Below, in pieces: positions 23,811 through 35,678 of a DNA stretch of 64,000 bases. Source of the DNA: Paralithodes platypus (taxonomy: Eukaryota > Arthropoda > Malacostraca > Decapoda > Lithodidae); assembly GCA_032716605.1 (NCBI GenBank), contig CM064523.1, positions 42,190,598-42,254,597 on the forward strand, read 5' to 3'. Both the position numbers and the translations under genes were made by a program. The notes below the pieces were generated by a model, which saw only the letters and a program-made list of their open reading frames with translations, ran no database searches and was not told the origin of the DNA. The stretch's first letter is position 1; each line of letters starts with the position of its first letter.

Positions 23811-26800
23811 CTATAATCCCGCAGCGATGTTAGATCTCCAAAGCTGTGAAGAACTAACAGCGGCTTGGCGAAGAGGTAATCTTCCAACAGGATCGTTACT
23901 GGCAGATGGTCCAGCGACCGCTGGTGACATAGGGGTGAAGTCGTGAGAGCTAACACCATCACCAGTGAGCGCCGGTTGAGGGATCGAAATGCTTTCGATT
24001 TCCAGTTCCAATGAATACAACTTGACGATGGGTCGAGTGGTCAGGCCAGTTTTTGTTCTAATCTGCACAACTCTAACCAGATCATCTCGTCCGGGATAGA
24101 TTCTAACTACCCTACCAAGTGTCCAAAGCGACACGAGGTCCCTCATCATGTATAAGCACGATGTCATTTATCTTTGGCCATATACTGCTTGATGAGCCTC
24201 TTTTATTCTTACAGGCTTCTCGTAGTAATGCCAAGTATTCACTAGACTAACGCTTCCATAGGTTCCGGATCAATTTATTTATGTAATTGTATCTGCTGTG
24301 TATTGCTGCTTTACTATCATAACTAGGATCCTGCAGCTCATCTAGCTGAATTAGGTCCTTTGGGAAGTCACAAAATCTACGACCTTTAACCAGCATGGAT
24401 GGAGTAATAGGGCAAGGGTCCTCCAGATCACCCGAGACATATGTTAAAGGGCGATCATTCACGGTAGCCTCCAGCTCCAATAGGACAGTAGTTAGTTCCT
24501 CAAAGGAGACTAGAGCACGACCTAGTACTTTTTTGAGCCCAGCCTTCACAATACCTATGGCTCTCTCCCAAATAGCTCCGAACCAAGGCACGCGTGCTGG
24601 GATAACACGCCATTCACATCGGATTTCGGCAAGATGAGCCTGAAGACTGGGATCGCTTTGGATGTCTTCCAAGTGTCTGGAAGCTCCCACAAATGTAGCA
24701 GCATTGTCGCTTAACATTATCTGTGGAAATCCCTGCCTACTACAAAATCTCCGGAACGCATGGATAAAGCTGTCACAGGTCATACTGCTAACTACTTCAA
24801 TGTGAATAGCTCTTGTAGTAGCGCACGTAAATAAAAGCATATAAGCCTTGTTGTTGTGTGAGCCCCGGACAGGAATTGCTCCTGTATAATCAACCCCCGT
24901 GACCTCGAAGGGATCTCTAGGAGTAGTCCTGATGTCTGGTAGAGGAGGTACTCTAGCTTTCGCGTAGGTATTACCCTGTATTTTACGACGGGTTATACAC
25001 TTACTGGTCACTTGTTTAACTGCTCGTCTTATATTAGGAATCCACCACCTCTGCCGTATATATGCGACCACGTGATTAATTCCATATTGACAACAGACAC
25101 GATGACACATATTGATGAGCATGGTAGTGAAAGGATGTTTGGAAGGTAGTAGTATCGGATATTTCATTGAATCCGAAAGAGCCGCTAACTTCAATCTACC
25201 TTCACATAGAATTAATCCTCCCTTCATGACAAGTCCTAATTGGTTTACCAAATTATTGCGAGTACCCTTGTCACCAGACAGCATCTCGTACTCCTTTGGG
25301 AAGCATTCCTTCTGGCATCTTTGAGCTATAATCTTTTCTGCTACTTTTAGCTCCTTTATGCTGAGGAGGGCACTGTCTGTGGGAGACGTCCCTTTAATTT
25401 TTGCCTTCAAACTATTCTTTTATCGAATAGTGCATGCAACTATCCGAATGAATTTATCATAACTGCCATATTTTTCCCAGTTCCATAACTGTGTGTCCTG
25501 TTCATCATTGGTCCCAATGACTTGGTTAGTTATATTTGGCGTTGGGTCATCTGGTAATATGTCTTCTGGCCACTCGTCCTTGTTTCGGAGCAACATGGGC
25601 CCCTCCCACCAAAATGCAGAAGATTTCAGATGTTTTGCCAAAACACCTCTAGACAGTAAGTCACTAGGGTTTTCTTTAGAGGACACGTACCGGAATTCTA
25701 TAGTCGGAAGAAGGGATTTGATTTCGTCAACACGGTTTGCGACATACACTGGAAGCTTCTTCATACTACGCAACCAATGCAATGTAACCTGGCTGTCGCA
25801 CCATAATACAATATTGTTGACTTTTACAATTTTATGATAGGCTTCCTCCACAAATTTGATTAATCTGGCAGCTAGCAAAGCAGCAGTTAGCTCAAGTCTT
25901 GGTATTGTTATGGATCTTATGGGAGCGACCTTTGCTTTAGCGATGACCAGACAGCTATGTTCCGGGCTCACAAAATATATTGCAGTGCCATAGGCGACAC
26001 CACTTGCATCGCTAAACGCATGAAGTTCCACCGAATCAGCATATACCGTCCTCCGAGGATAAGTAAAGTCACAGCAGAGGTGCAGGTCCTTGGTAACTGT
26101 AGACCATTCGGTAGCGCAGTCGTCAGGTAGCGGATCGTCCCAATCTAGTTTCAGTCTCCATAATTGCTGTAAGAAAATTCTGGACCTTATTGTAACGGGC
26201 AGTAGTACACCGAGTGGATCGAACAGTTGCGCCGCCACTTTTAAGCACTCTCTCTTTGTTGCCTTATTGGTCTCTGGGAGACTAGCGTTGAAAGTCAACA
26301 GATCAGAGTCAGGTAACCATAAGAGTCCTAATGTCTTCACTCGCTCTTGATTCTTGGCAGCAACACCATCCAATTGCAGGAGGTCACATAGTTGAGGACT
26401 ATTGGTAGCCCATTCTCTGAGATATATATGTGCTTGAGACATTATTTTTTGGGCATCTCAGTAACGCTTAATGACAGTCTCTTCATCACTGCCTGTACCC
26501 TGGAGGTTGTCAATGTACAAACCTTCCTTAATAGCCTCCACAACTACGGGATCCTCTTTAATAATGGAAATATGTTTTAAGATCGTGGCATTAAGAAGAA
26601 CTGTGAGCAAGTCGCCCCGAACAACACTACCTTAAATCGGTAGCAAAGTAAGGGTGAGGATAAGTCCAAGGGATCCTTTGGCCACAGAAATCGGGTGTAA
26701 TCACGATCTTCTTCATGAAGTCTCAACATGAGAAAGGCTTTCTCGATGTCACTTATCCAGGCATATATGTGTACCATGAATCGCAGCATTATTTTTGCTA

Positions 26801-27495
26801 GATCTGGCACCAGTGATGGCCCTGTGTAAAGGCAGTTATTAAGACTTGGTCTGCCCTTGCCAATACTAGCGCGAACAGTCGTACACAATACGAACGGGCG
26901 TCGTTGTGCTATTCTTGGTGACCCTGTGATGTGCCAAATAATTACTGTTTTCAGTAACACCGAAAGGAACCTCTTCAATAAAGTCACGATGAAGCTGATC
27001 TTGGATAACGTTGGTGTAGTGACTACAATAGACAGGTTCTTGTTTGAAACGCTTCTGCAGACCCCTTAGGCGACCCACTGCTAAACCATAATTAGAAGGC
27101 AGCTTCTCTTTATGTTGGTACCATGGCAGTCTGACTTCATATTGCTGATTCCGTGCAAAGTATGTTACTGTCTCCTTGTATATGTCCAACGCAGTCATGT
27201 TTTCCTTTGAAGCAATTCCTAGATGATCCAGTTCCCACATACATTTTATTTCATTATGACATGGATTACTTGATTCCGTGGATATATATTGATCCATCGG
27301 GGTGACCGCAACTTTCAAAATTGTAACTACCTCTACTTGGGCGCTAGACTTGTCGTTATGGCAGGAGCCACTTAGTGCATAGCCAAATTTAGTGGGTAAG
27401 AGAATTATGTCACCCTCCTTTTTGTACCCTGGCCGCACTAAATCATAAAAATAATCGGCACCAACCAACAAGTCCAGTCGAGATGTCTGTGTCAT
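23811..27495 (-). pseudogene. BEL/Pao pol region, distal (unit 4) copy
   Basis: Pre-RT and RT N-part (26866-27495), RT palm with YAWISDIEKAF (26577-26987), RNase H-like plus linker (25420-26442), and integrase (24247-25410) including all three acidic positions: TGIDYTGA-type (here TGVDYTGA), MLSDNAATFVGA and IWERAIGIVKAG. The C-terminal domain is at 23811-24167. Unlike units 1-3 it keeps CGA at 26637-26639 and the intact integrase D-D-E core. Its own lesions are a 1-nt deletion near 26600, TGA replacing Trp near 26459, stops near 25420 and 24247, and a frameshift near 26880. It is a distinct lineage within the array. Confidence 0.85.
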
Positions 27496-29048
27496 TAGAG
27501 GATCAGCAAAACTCTCATGTCTGCTTCAAGGCATTCTGATCCTTTGTGATCCGGGAGAGTTTCTACCACAACTGCTTGTAGAGGATAGTTTCTGCCTCGG
27601 AACTTGTATTTGAAGGGCACTACTGGGTACTTTCTGGTCTCACATGCTCCGGTAAACCCTCGCAACTCTAGCTCTTCATCACCCACTTTTATATAATGGA
27701 TCGAGTCTAGAGCAGAATTTAAAATGAAGGTGTGCTGTGAGCACTGATCCAGCAGTATTCTCATCTTGACTGTTCCTCTTGATTCCTTAACTGTTGGCAG
27801 CATAACAGTTGGGAGGATAATACTAGTCTTCTTTGACGACACAGACATCGTGGCAGTTTGCGTCTTGGTCTTTGTTACCTGTTGAGGTTTTTGCTCCTTC
27901 TTTGCACCGTCCCATTGAGATCTGGACTGACAGAGGATATGGTAGTGTCTGTTTTGACAGAACTTGCAGCTGCGGATGTCAGGGTTCACACAACCATTGG
28001 TCCCGTGGGTTGAAGATAAGCACCCGGTGCAAAGGTTGAGTTGCTTTGCACGTTTAACTTTCAGAGCACTGGTTTTGAATTTGAGACACTCAAACCATGC
28101 ATGTGCCCCTTCGCACAACTTGCAACCCTTCCTTCGCACCGAGGCCTCCTTCACCGCAAAGGATGCTGAAGCAACTAGTATGTGTGGTGTAGTCACTTCT
28201 GCTACACTTTCCATGTTAAACACTTCTCTCTGGTAAGCCTGGACAAATCTTTCTAGATCCAGACCTTCTTCACCTAAAGTTCTCTTTAATGTTTCCTTTA
28301 GTGGGGATGGCAATTTATTCATGAGAATTACAACACTAGCTTCATTAAGGGTAATTTGTAGGGTCTCTATTGACCTCAGTGTACTCTCAAAACTAGCCTA
28401 GAATCCCTTTAGTTCCTCGACATTGTAAGAGGGAGGATTCAAAGTAGTAAGGTTAGTTATATGTGCCGCCTTAATTCTATCCCTGTGCCTATAGGTTTTC
28501 TTTAGAAGGGCAACCGCTGTTTGGTAGCTGGGTCCCTCAATTGCGAAACCTTCAATTAGTTGTTTTGCCTCGCCATTCAGTTGACCTCTTAAGTAGGTGA
28601 ATTTTTGGATGTCACTGAGCTCTGCATTGCTGTGGACACTACAGTGGAACATATCCCAGAATCCCAACCATAGAGTGGGATCATTGTCAAACACAGGAAG
28701 GGTTATTTTCGGCAATCTTATACCGGCATTTTTGTTAACTGCAGCACGATTTGGCTCCTTGTGTTTTAGCTTACCTTTGAGGAGGATGATAACTAAATCA
28801 AGACACTCTATATAATCCACGTCTGTTTCTATGTCCGCGAAATACTCGGCGTCATCTTCATAGAGCGTTTCCATATCGCGGCGACATAAATTTAAATCTT
28901 TGAGCTGTCTTAATACCGAAGCCAATTTAGCCTCAATCGCATCATTATCTGCATTAACTAAAAATGTAGCAATATCTTTGGTGATCCTAGTCAAACCACT
29001 CTTGCTACCCCCCTTGCGTCGCTTGTACTGGGACAGTGTCAACGACAT
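27495..29048 (-). pseudogene. BEL/Pao gag and protease region (only complete copy)
   Basis: One frame from the ATG at 29048, interrupted by a single in-frame TAG (28398-28400), runs to 27495. The first part carries a DUF1759-like gag domain (LPKITLPVFDNDPTLWLGF around residues 112-130). Downstream is a CCHC-like knuckle (CKLCEGAHAWFEC) and a second Cys/His cluster (CKFCQNRHYHILC), then a DUF1758-type aspartic protease with ILLDQCSQHTFI, where the usual D-S/T-G-S core reads D-Q-C-S. The frame then shifts by one nucleotide into pol near 27560. This gag-knuckle-protease order is diagnostic of BEL/Pao. Units 1-3 end just inside this region, at the cttgtagag junction. Confidence 0.85.
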
Positions 29049-30069
29049 GATGGCAATACACAGGAAATAGAATAGAATAATACTATATCTTACCTATATG
29101 GACGTAAAGCGCACTCAGAAAGTTAGCTGACGCCAATAAAGGAAAGATATAGGGAACCCCGACTCAAACTTAATTATTAATTAAACGTGTGATGTCAGGG
29201 TAGTGCAAAATAAGCGGGAAATATGACGCGGAACGCTATAATAAAAGTAAACGGACAACGCATAAGGATCTCCACACTTAAATTTAAATGGTAAACCTTA
29301 TATATTAAATGAGGCAATTTTGTTGGTGTAGGGCAATAATGAGGGAAATAAGATGCAGAGAGCAATAATAAAAGTTAACGAAATGCCTACCATCTCCGCT
29401 CACAAAATACAAGTAATTAACCTTACATAATATGCGGCAAAATGTTGTTAGAGTACACTATGGAAGGGAGGCCAAAAAGGTGTATAACAAGCCAATTTAA
29501 ATGGTAAACATATATTAAACTAGGCTAGCCCAACACCCAATGGTACCAAACAAAATTGTGGCAATTACCCCCTTTAAATTTAGTTAAGACCGAACAAATT
29601 CAATTTAACCCTTATAATTCTACTTTACAATAATTTAAGTGTTGTAATTATACCTAGCCTATAGCCACCAATTATTACTCAGATCTACCTTAGAGAAAGT
29701 ACCCGCCTCCCATTCCTCATCCGACTGGTCCCTTAAAGCCCAGCTTTGTGAAGTGCTCCTGGGCAGAAGCCACGACCCTCTTGAACAGGACTTCGCTGGC
29801 CCCAACCCCCCTGCCAAAGGCGTCAGACGGAAATACATGGCGGCGGCTCATATGGACGGGCAAAACAAGCGGGACCCGGCGGAAATTAGGGCACAGATAA
29901 CAAACACGAGCTCTCAAGCCTACATAACAGGGGACACCAGGGAAGAGGAAATAGGGAACAGAAAGAAGGAATAGCCAGGAAATAGCAGACAACAGGAAAG
30001 CAGAAGAAAGAAAAGACAAAGAAGAAAAAAAAGCATAAAGCAAAAGTCAGAGGTATCGAAGGACTATAT
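29049..30069 (-). other. BEL/Pao 5' leader
   Basis: Sequence between the gag ATG and the 5' LTR. No family motif is seen in its short ORFs (for example 29717-30043). I could not identify a convincing primer-binding site: the bases next to the LTR (atatagtccttcgatacc on the coding strand) lack the expected TGG start. Confidence 0.6.
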
Positions 30070-30565
30070 TGTGAGAATTCGATAGTAAACAAAGCGAAAT
30101 TTACCTATAAACTCACAAGAGTTAACTTACTTTTATTGTTGATAGGGATGGATAGCTCAAGGATAGTGATAGGGATAGATAGAAAGTATAGTGGCCACTA
30201 AGAGTTAAGAATTAGAGTGACTTAGCATGAAACAGGTGGTTGTATTGGAGCGGCTAGAAGGAGATCTTGACGAGTTCGTAGCTAAAGCGAGTTTAAGGTT
30301 TGTGGCGATGAACCCGCCAGTTCCGAGAATGACGCATGCGCAGTTATATTCCACCAATGCGTCATTTAACTAACTAAAAAGATATACCGGATTGATTATA
30401 ATGATAACCCGATATATTTATGGATAATAAACCCATAGAAACTTAATACGAAATAATACATATCTTTTATAAAGATATATAAACTTAGCCTAATACTGGC
30501 GCCTAATTTGAACTTCCAGTATGTTTACTTAACCTAAGCTGTCGAGTTACTTACGAGTCTCGACA
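30070..30565 (-). repeat. BEL/Pao 5' LTR
   Basis: 496 bp, TGTGAG...TCGACA on the plus strand, closely matching the other four copies. It is followed by the target duplication gacgt (30566-30570). Confidence 0.9.
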
Positions 30566-30807
30566 GACGTATGTGTGAGGAGGAGGTTGTGGATAGCCAA
30601 CACTTTCTTTCGACACAGAATGATACACAGGTACACATGGAAAGTAGTGTGGACGATGAAGAATGAGACAGTGGTGGAACGAAAGTCACTGATTGATTAT
30701 ATATGTGTGGATGAAAGAATGAAGAAATCTGTGATGGATGCTAGAGTGTATAGGGGTATTGGAGGGGGCCTGTCTGATCATTATTTAGTAGTAGCTGGGG
30801 TTAGGAT
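30566..30807 (+). pseudogene. RTE endonuclease C-terminal part
   Basis: It continues the frame broken at 10088: RRRLWIANTFFRH, SLIDYICVDERMKKSV and the catalytic LSDHYLVVAGVRI. The SDH triad end is intact. It is cut at 30807 by the Gypsy-type LTR. Confidence 0.85.
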
Positions 30808-32596
30808 TGTTACGACCGGCACAACGAAATAAACAAGGGCACTTAATATTGGACTATAAGATAGACTAGATCTGCAACAACGGTACGCTAATTCCAAACC
30901 CTCGAACTATTAAGCCGGTGAACAAAACACTTAAACCCTCCAGAGTTAATCTACTGGATAACGGGGTATCAATTAACTGGGTTTAGTGCACTTCTACAAA
31001 GGCTTTCCGGTGACGGCAAAGCCTACTCACAACAAGATTAATTACGTTAATAAAATGCTCTCAAGTAATAACAATGCTTAAATAAACTATGACAAGATTT
31101 AATAAAAGGTTATATGCTTACGTTATCTTTAGTGTGAGTCTGGACTCTACACTAAACTCTTCAATGCTCTATGAAAACACTTGAAGTCTAGTCCTACAGC
31201 AAACAGATATGGAATCTTCTGAAAACGTCTGATGCTCTAAGATGCTCGTCGAATATAGAACAGAAATAATGCAGGGGCAGGACACCAAAGCGTGTATCCT
31301 AGATACACCAAAAAGTAGGATACATATATATAGAACAAGGGAGTGCCACAACTCTGTGACAGCACTAATAACAGCCACTCAAAAACAGTACTTCCTTAGC
31401 CAACGTAACAGCCATACTTGGTTGTGCACTATGCATCAACCTAGGCATAAACAATACGTGAATAATTCCTAAAGCATACGCAGTTAAAGTTAATAAACAA
31501 TATGCTGTCTTTCTTACTAATAAAGTCTAGCAGCTGTATAAAGGTAAAGGGAGCCTAGGCAGAGCTCAAGCATGCTCGCAGCCTACTGTCTCCCCTGAAC
31601 AGATTTCCTTATCTTACGTTAAGTGACTAGGAGGCTCTCTTGGTAAGTCCAGATCTCAAGTATCTGGTCTTACCCTGGCGCTCCTCAAAGGTCAACAAAA
31701 TGAGGTAGCAAGCATACAAGCAAGAGTAGGCAAAAGCCCTTCGCTTGTATACTGCTAAGCTCGCAAAGGAAAATATGCACAAGGGTTACAGGCTACCTAG
31801 CTCCGTCGAAGTCGTACAGGCTCTGACTTGCCATATACATAACTCAGACAACGACCAAAGATACCCTCCACTGTCTAGCATTAAATAGTAATAAAGAACA
31901 ACCAAATAATTAGAAGCACCCAATAATATGAATCCATGTGACTATGACTCTAATAATCCCTAAAACTAGTGCAAAACATGTATGTGAGTACAGGCGCTGG
32001 TAATACGACTGGCCGACTATGGAAGTCGTATGCGAGAACCAGAAGGGATGGATAATTGAATAAAGATAAGAAGTATTGGAAAGAAGGAGTTCAGAGAGAG
32101 GAACAGCAGTAAAGAGGGTTAGATTGGGGACAGAATGCGAGGGAGGTCTAGGACCAAGCGCAACATGCCAAGCTCTGAGGAGAGAAGAGGGAAGGAGCCC
32201 CCACCACCGGGCTAGGATAGCGGCCACCAACCACCGGCCACTACATCACATGAAAAGCAGGCGTCATATGACACGCCAGGCCCGCCGTCCAATAGGGGGC
32301 GGGTGGCCCACCGAGCGAGGAATGCACATGTACATACACACACACACACTACCACCTCGCTCTACCCTCTCTCTCTCCTTGCAACTAACACACTACATAA
32401 TTATCTTATAACTCTATCAATGATATAAAATATTCCAAGTGTCACAGACAAGAATAAAGGCAAACACTGATCTGTCTGTGACAACATGAACACTAAGAAA
32501 GAAAGAACATCGTTCTACGATTATTATAGCCCATTTCACTGCCCTGACGAGCGCTAGCGAGTACGAGTACATTCTGGCAAGCTGGCAAGCGTAACA
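30808..32596 (-). repeat. Gypsy-type element 3' LTR, 1789 bp
   Basis: Plus-strand ends TGTTACG...CGTAACA are perfect 7-bp inverted repeats. It matches 37549-39108 plus 40775-40994 with only scattered differences (roughly 2 percent by eye over the parts compared). ORFs inside it (for example 31910-32230) are repeated in both LTRs and carry no motif. A purine tract gggcgggg on the coding strand precedes it (32597-32604), a plausible PPT. Confidence 0.85.
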
Positions 32597-32935
32597 CCCC
32601 GCCCAAGATGTGGGACGTTTTAACCTCAGGTAAACGCCACATCTGACCAGACAGAATGCCCACAAACCCCCGCATCACCCAGCTACTCCCCAAGTTGTGA
32701 AAAACAAGGCACAATCACAAACGTAAAAACACTTCATTATATAGAAAAAAATCTACACAACACTTCCCCAACATAATAGTATCACTTAACAATATTACGC
32801 TCAACGAGCAAGCTTCACCAAGCCTAGCCTACTAAGAACAAAAACTCAGAATGTCTTAGATTCTTGCTGTAACATACTGCACTTATATACTATGAAAAGA
32901 AAGAGTTTTTATGTGAGGTTTTTGTATTATTTTAA

Positions 32936-33544
32936 CCCGGGAGCTGCGGGGAGACTCTTAAGAGTTCCCCCGGCGCACTGCGGGGAGACTCTTAAGAGTC
33001 AGAGAAAGAAAAAAATCAACTTTTGACATCGAAAAAAAAAAAAAAAAAAAAAAAATTTTTTGGATCCTGGGCCATGCAAAATCTCAGTCCTCTACCTCCC
33101 CTCCTTCCCCACTTTCCTCCTCTCCTTCAGTTATCACCTATTTTCCCTGTTATTCCCTTATTCTGAGGTATATTTTCGTGCTAACATTAGAAATCCGATT
33201 GGAGGGTGTGGTCATCACTGATAGCAAGCGAGTGCAAGAGAGAGAGAGAGAGTATCGATCGACTGTGTCTCAGTGGCCTTGGGGGAAATTGGTGGGAAAG
33301 CAGATTGCCTCACCCATACATTATACAACTCGCGGGCTATATCTCCGATTTTGACCATCCAAACGCTGTTTTCACTCGTTTTATTGTTGTTTCAGGTTAA
33401 TACCTTTATAATCAACCCATAATAGGCGCATATGGATAAGTATTAATGCTATTAATGGCACAATGAATATTTTAGTGACGGAAACACCTCAAATACGTCA
33501 GCACAGGGGGACGTTTCCAATTACCCCCATGCGCACTTCAGAGG
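32936..33544. mobile_element. TTAA-flanked insert inside the Gypsy-type element (possible piggyBac-like MITE)
   Basis: TTAA lies on both sides (32932-32935, 33545-33548). The ends begin CCCGGGAGCTGCG and, reversed from the right, CCTCTGAAGTGCG, which agree at about two thirds of positions. Subterminally, gcggggagactcttaagagt occurs twice (32948 and about 32981). An A/T homopolymer tract (33031-33061) and a GA tract (about 33236-33253) lie inside. No transposase is seen. The end similarity is modest. Confidence 0.4.
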
Positions 33545-33584
33545 TTAATAGTGTTTTTGGCGGCTTTGCACTACAGGGGCAAGC

Positions 33585-33983
33585 CTAATTTTTCTCCGCT
33601 CTCAAACCAACACTGACTGAACGGCGAGGGTTCTCCTTAAAACATACCCTCCCATGACAAACAATCAGCCAGAACATTATCAGTGCCCTTAACATGCCAC
33701 ACATCCAACTTGTGTTCCGGCAGCAAAACAACACCTGACACTGATAAACTGCCCAGTCCATCACAAGACTGGCACTTCTCTTCGCTCTCGCCGGCAACAG
33801 GACCTGCCAATCACCTTTCACTATTTCCACCTTAGTGATAAACGAGGCAGCTCCGATGCGGCCTATGGGGTCGTCAACTCTGGGTAAGGTATAGGCGTCT
33901 GTCAGGAATGATGCACCAACACTCTTGCAAACAACACAAACACGGATCTTGCCACTCAACTCAGGTTGCAAAGTCACTGGCAA
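33585..33983 (-). pseudogene. Gypsy-type reverse transcriptase start fused to RNase H end
   Basis: The frame shows RT fingers (ASFITKVEIVKGDWQVLL, the catalytic LVKGYWQ-type block) and then, across a large deletion and frame change, a sequence related to the RNase H end (VWHVKGTDNVLADCLS in the +1 frame near 33650-33700). The YxDD segment is absent. It belongs with the remnant at 34033-34860. Confidence 0.7.
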
Positions 33984-34032
33984 CTACCACTCACGATATC
34001 CCTTATCCCTCAGACCCTTTGCCAACATGTAG

Positions 34033-34860
34033 TCACGACATGTAGTTCACGACAGGCTGTCGAGCAAGATTTATACGGTAGGGAGCCAATTTGAGCCTTG
34101 CACTGTCTCCAGCCTCCATGTCGGGTGCCACCCCGTACATCAGGCCTGGAGAATCAACAAACATGCGGACGTACTGCCACAGCCTAGTAAACAACTTCTC
34201 TTGAAGCTTAGGAACAAGAGGTTGCAAATTATCTCGAAGAACAACATGCTTAGTGCCCTCCCACAACCCAGCCGGGACCGCAGTTTCTAAACTATAGTCT
34301 CCCTCCTTCTCCACCTCTGTCCCTAAAACAGCCAGGTCATGAGAGGGACAATCTGTACCACCTGTGCAGTCACTCCCACAGTTCATAAGTGCTAATGCTT
34401 CCCCGCCAATACCGTACATGCGCACCCCCGCATTCCTTGCGACTACATCTGCCTGCGGAGCATCACCGCCTTCAGCGCCACGGCCAGATACAGTCGGTCT
34501 ATGGTAGGGCTGTTGCATTTTACTAGGGCAGCATTGGGAGGCTATGCAACGGTCGGGCGTATCTACTCCATAGTTAACCTCACCAATCTGCTTAATGTCC
34601 TGATACTGACCACCACCCTTAGCAGCCATGGGTCGACCCTGACCTGACAACCATGCCAAAGCCTCGTCGCCCACCTTGAACAACTTAAACAACGAGGCCA
34701 ACGGTTTACTCACACCCAAGTGACCTGCCAGTGGAACATCGTGCACCGCATGAGTTGTGAGGCCTGGGTGCTCGGCACAAACAGTGGGGCATGAACCGAG
34801 CAGGTGCTGGATCGCTGCACACTGTTGCTCAGGAAGGTGCTCAAGCGCTTCCACAGCCAC
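34033..34860 (-). pseudogene. Gypsy-type pre-RT linker with an internal zinc-binding scrap
   Basis: Two pre-RT-like segments are visible: CPTVCAEHPGLTTHAVHDV near the start and MFVDSPGLMYGVAPDMEAG with LKLAPYRINLARQ near the end. Between them AGHLGVSK resembles an integrase zinc-binding start. The mixture suggests deletion and rearrangement of pol, not one intact linker. No catalytic residues are preserved here. Confidence 0.6.
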
Positions 34861-34878
34861 CTGACTCGTGTTCCCCGC

Positions 34879-35678
34879 CTACTGATCCGCCGAGACATCA
34901 CAATCCCAACTTTCCACCACCTGTGCCTCACTGCCCCCCTCTCCTTCTCCACCTTGGCCGCTGCAGACCAACACAGGGACAGTAGGCTGCTCAGGTGGGC
35001 GCCTCACAAACTCCTTCAACAGGTTCACATGACATGCATCCCCGTCCTCATCGAGTTCAATAGCCCCGTTCCCACAACTCTCAAGACTAGGATCTTCTAG
35101 TTGCACCTGGGAACTACTCTGTCGCGGAGTGCCATCACGCCCTACCATGTCACTAGAGGGGACAGGTTCTGGGGCCACTCCGGAGCTCAAAATTGGTGCA
35201 AGTACCGAGTCACCAAGGAGTGTCGCTGGGTGCAAACTCTCAACCCGACCACCAGCCTTGACTTTCTCCTTCCGACCTTTCCTCCGCTGGTCTGAAACCT
35301 GGGTACTAGGCTGTGACACCTGAGCGGACTGAGATCTGGTGACAGCATACGCCATCTGCTGCGTCTGGCACCTCTTGAGCCCCTCTTGCCCCTCCCTACT
35401 CGTGTCGGCCGCCCTCTCGGCAACGACTAAGGGTGGAACCTCGGAAGTAGGCACCGCAAAGTCATTACCGAGAAGGAGGTCGACCCCCTCACTGGCAATT
35501 TCTCCACGATGCCCACATCCAACTCCCGTGTCACACCGTCCACCTCAAGCTCCACTCTGACCAGCGGGTAAGACCGCGTAGCATTGATGCCTTGAACCAC
35601 CACAACCCGAGCCGCGTTAGTAGGCTTGCCAGTGAAGTTCTTAAGAAGTGTCTGGGAAGCGCCCGTACCATGCAGCAA
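34879..35678 (-). pseudogene. Gypsy-type aspartic protease region
   Basis: Frame 35427-35678 reads LHGTGASQTLL where a protease has D-T-G-A, so the catalytic Asp is replaced by Gly. A frame change near 35440 leads to the 191-residue frame 34879-35454 of Ser/Gln-rich linker. The start of that frame (PTSEVPP) fits the sequence after the protease flap region. Confidence 0.7.

Larger units (their letters stand above)
9918..27582. repeat. Fourfold tandem array of a chimeric RTE/BEL-Pao unit (~4.46 kb)
   Basis: Each unit consists of RTE endonuclease sequence (from ggagttctggg), the BEL/Pao LTR, and the antisense pol region up to the block cttgtagag. Units start at 9918, 14385, 18847 and 23314, with periods of 4467, 4462 and 4467 bp. 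The last unit is 4269 bp because of an internal deletion of roughly 196 bp. At each internal junction pol sequence (...cttgtagag) is fused to RTE sequence (agaggagttctgg...) through about 4 bp of shared agag, consistent with a microhomology-mediated duplication later expanded by unequal exchange. Units differ by scattered substitutions and private indels, so they are not identical assembly copies. Confidence 0.9.

Noticed and set aside
9918..27582. Array as a pure assembly duplication
   Set aside because: Units carry many private substitutions and indels (for example WCYSQ only in unit 1, a 1-nt deletion near 16927 only in unit 2, a 196-bp deletion only in unit 4), so they are distinct copies. 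Read-level confirmation is still needed.
29717..30043. Extra protein encoded in the BEL/Pao leader
   Set aside because: Only 108 codons, no family motif, and not in frame continuity with gag.
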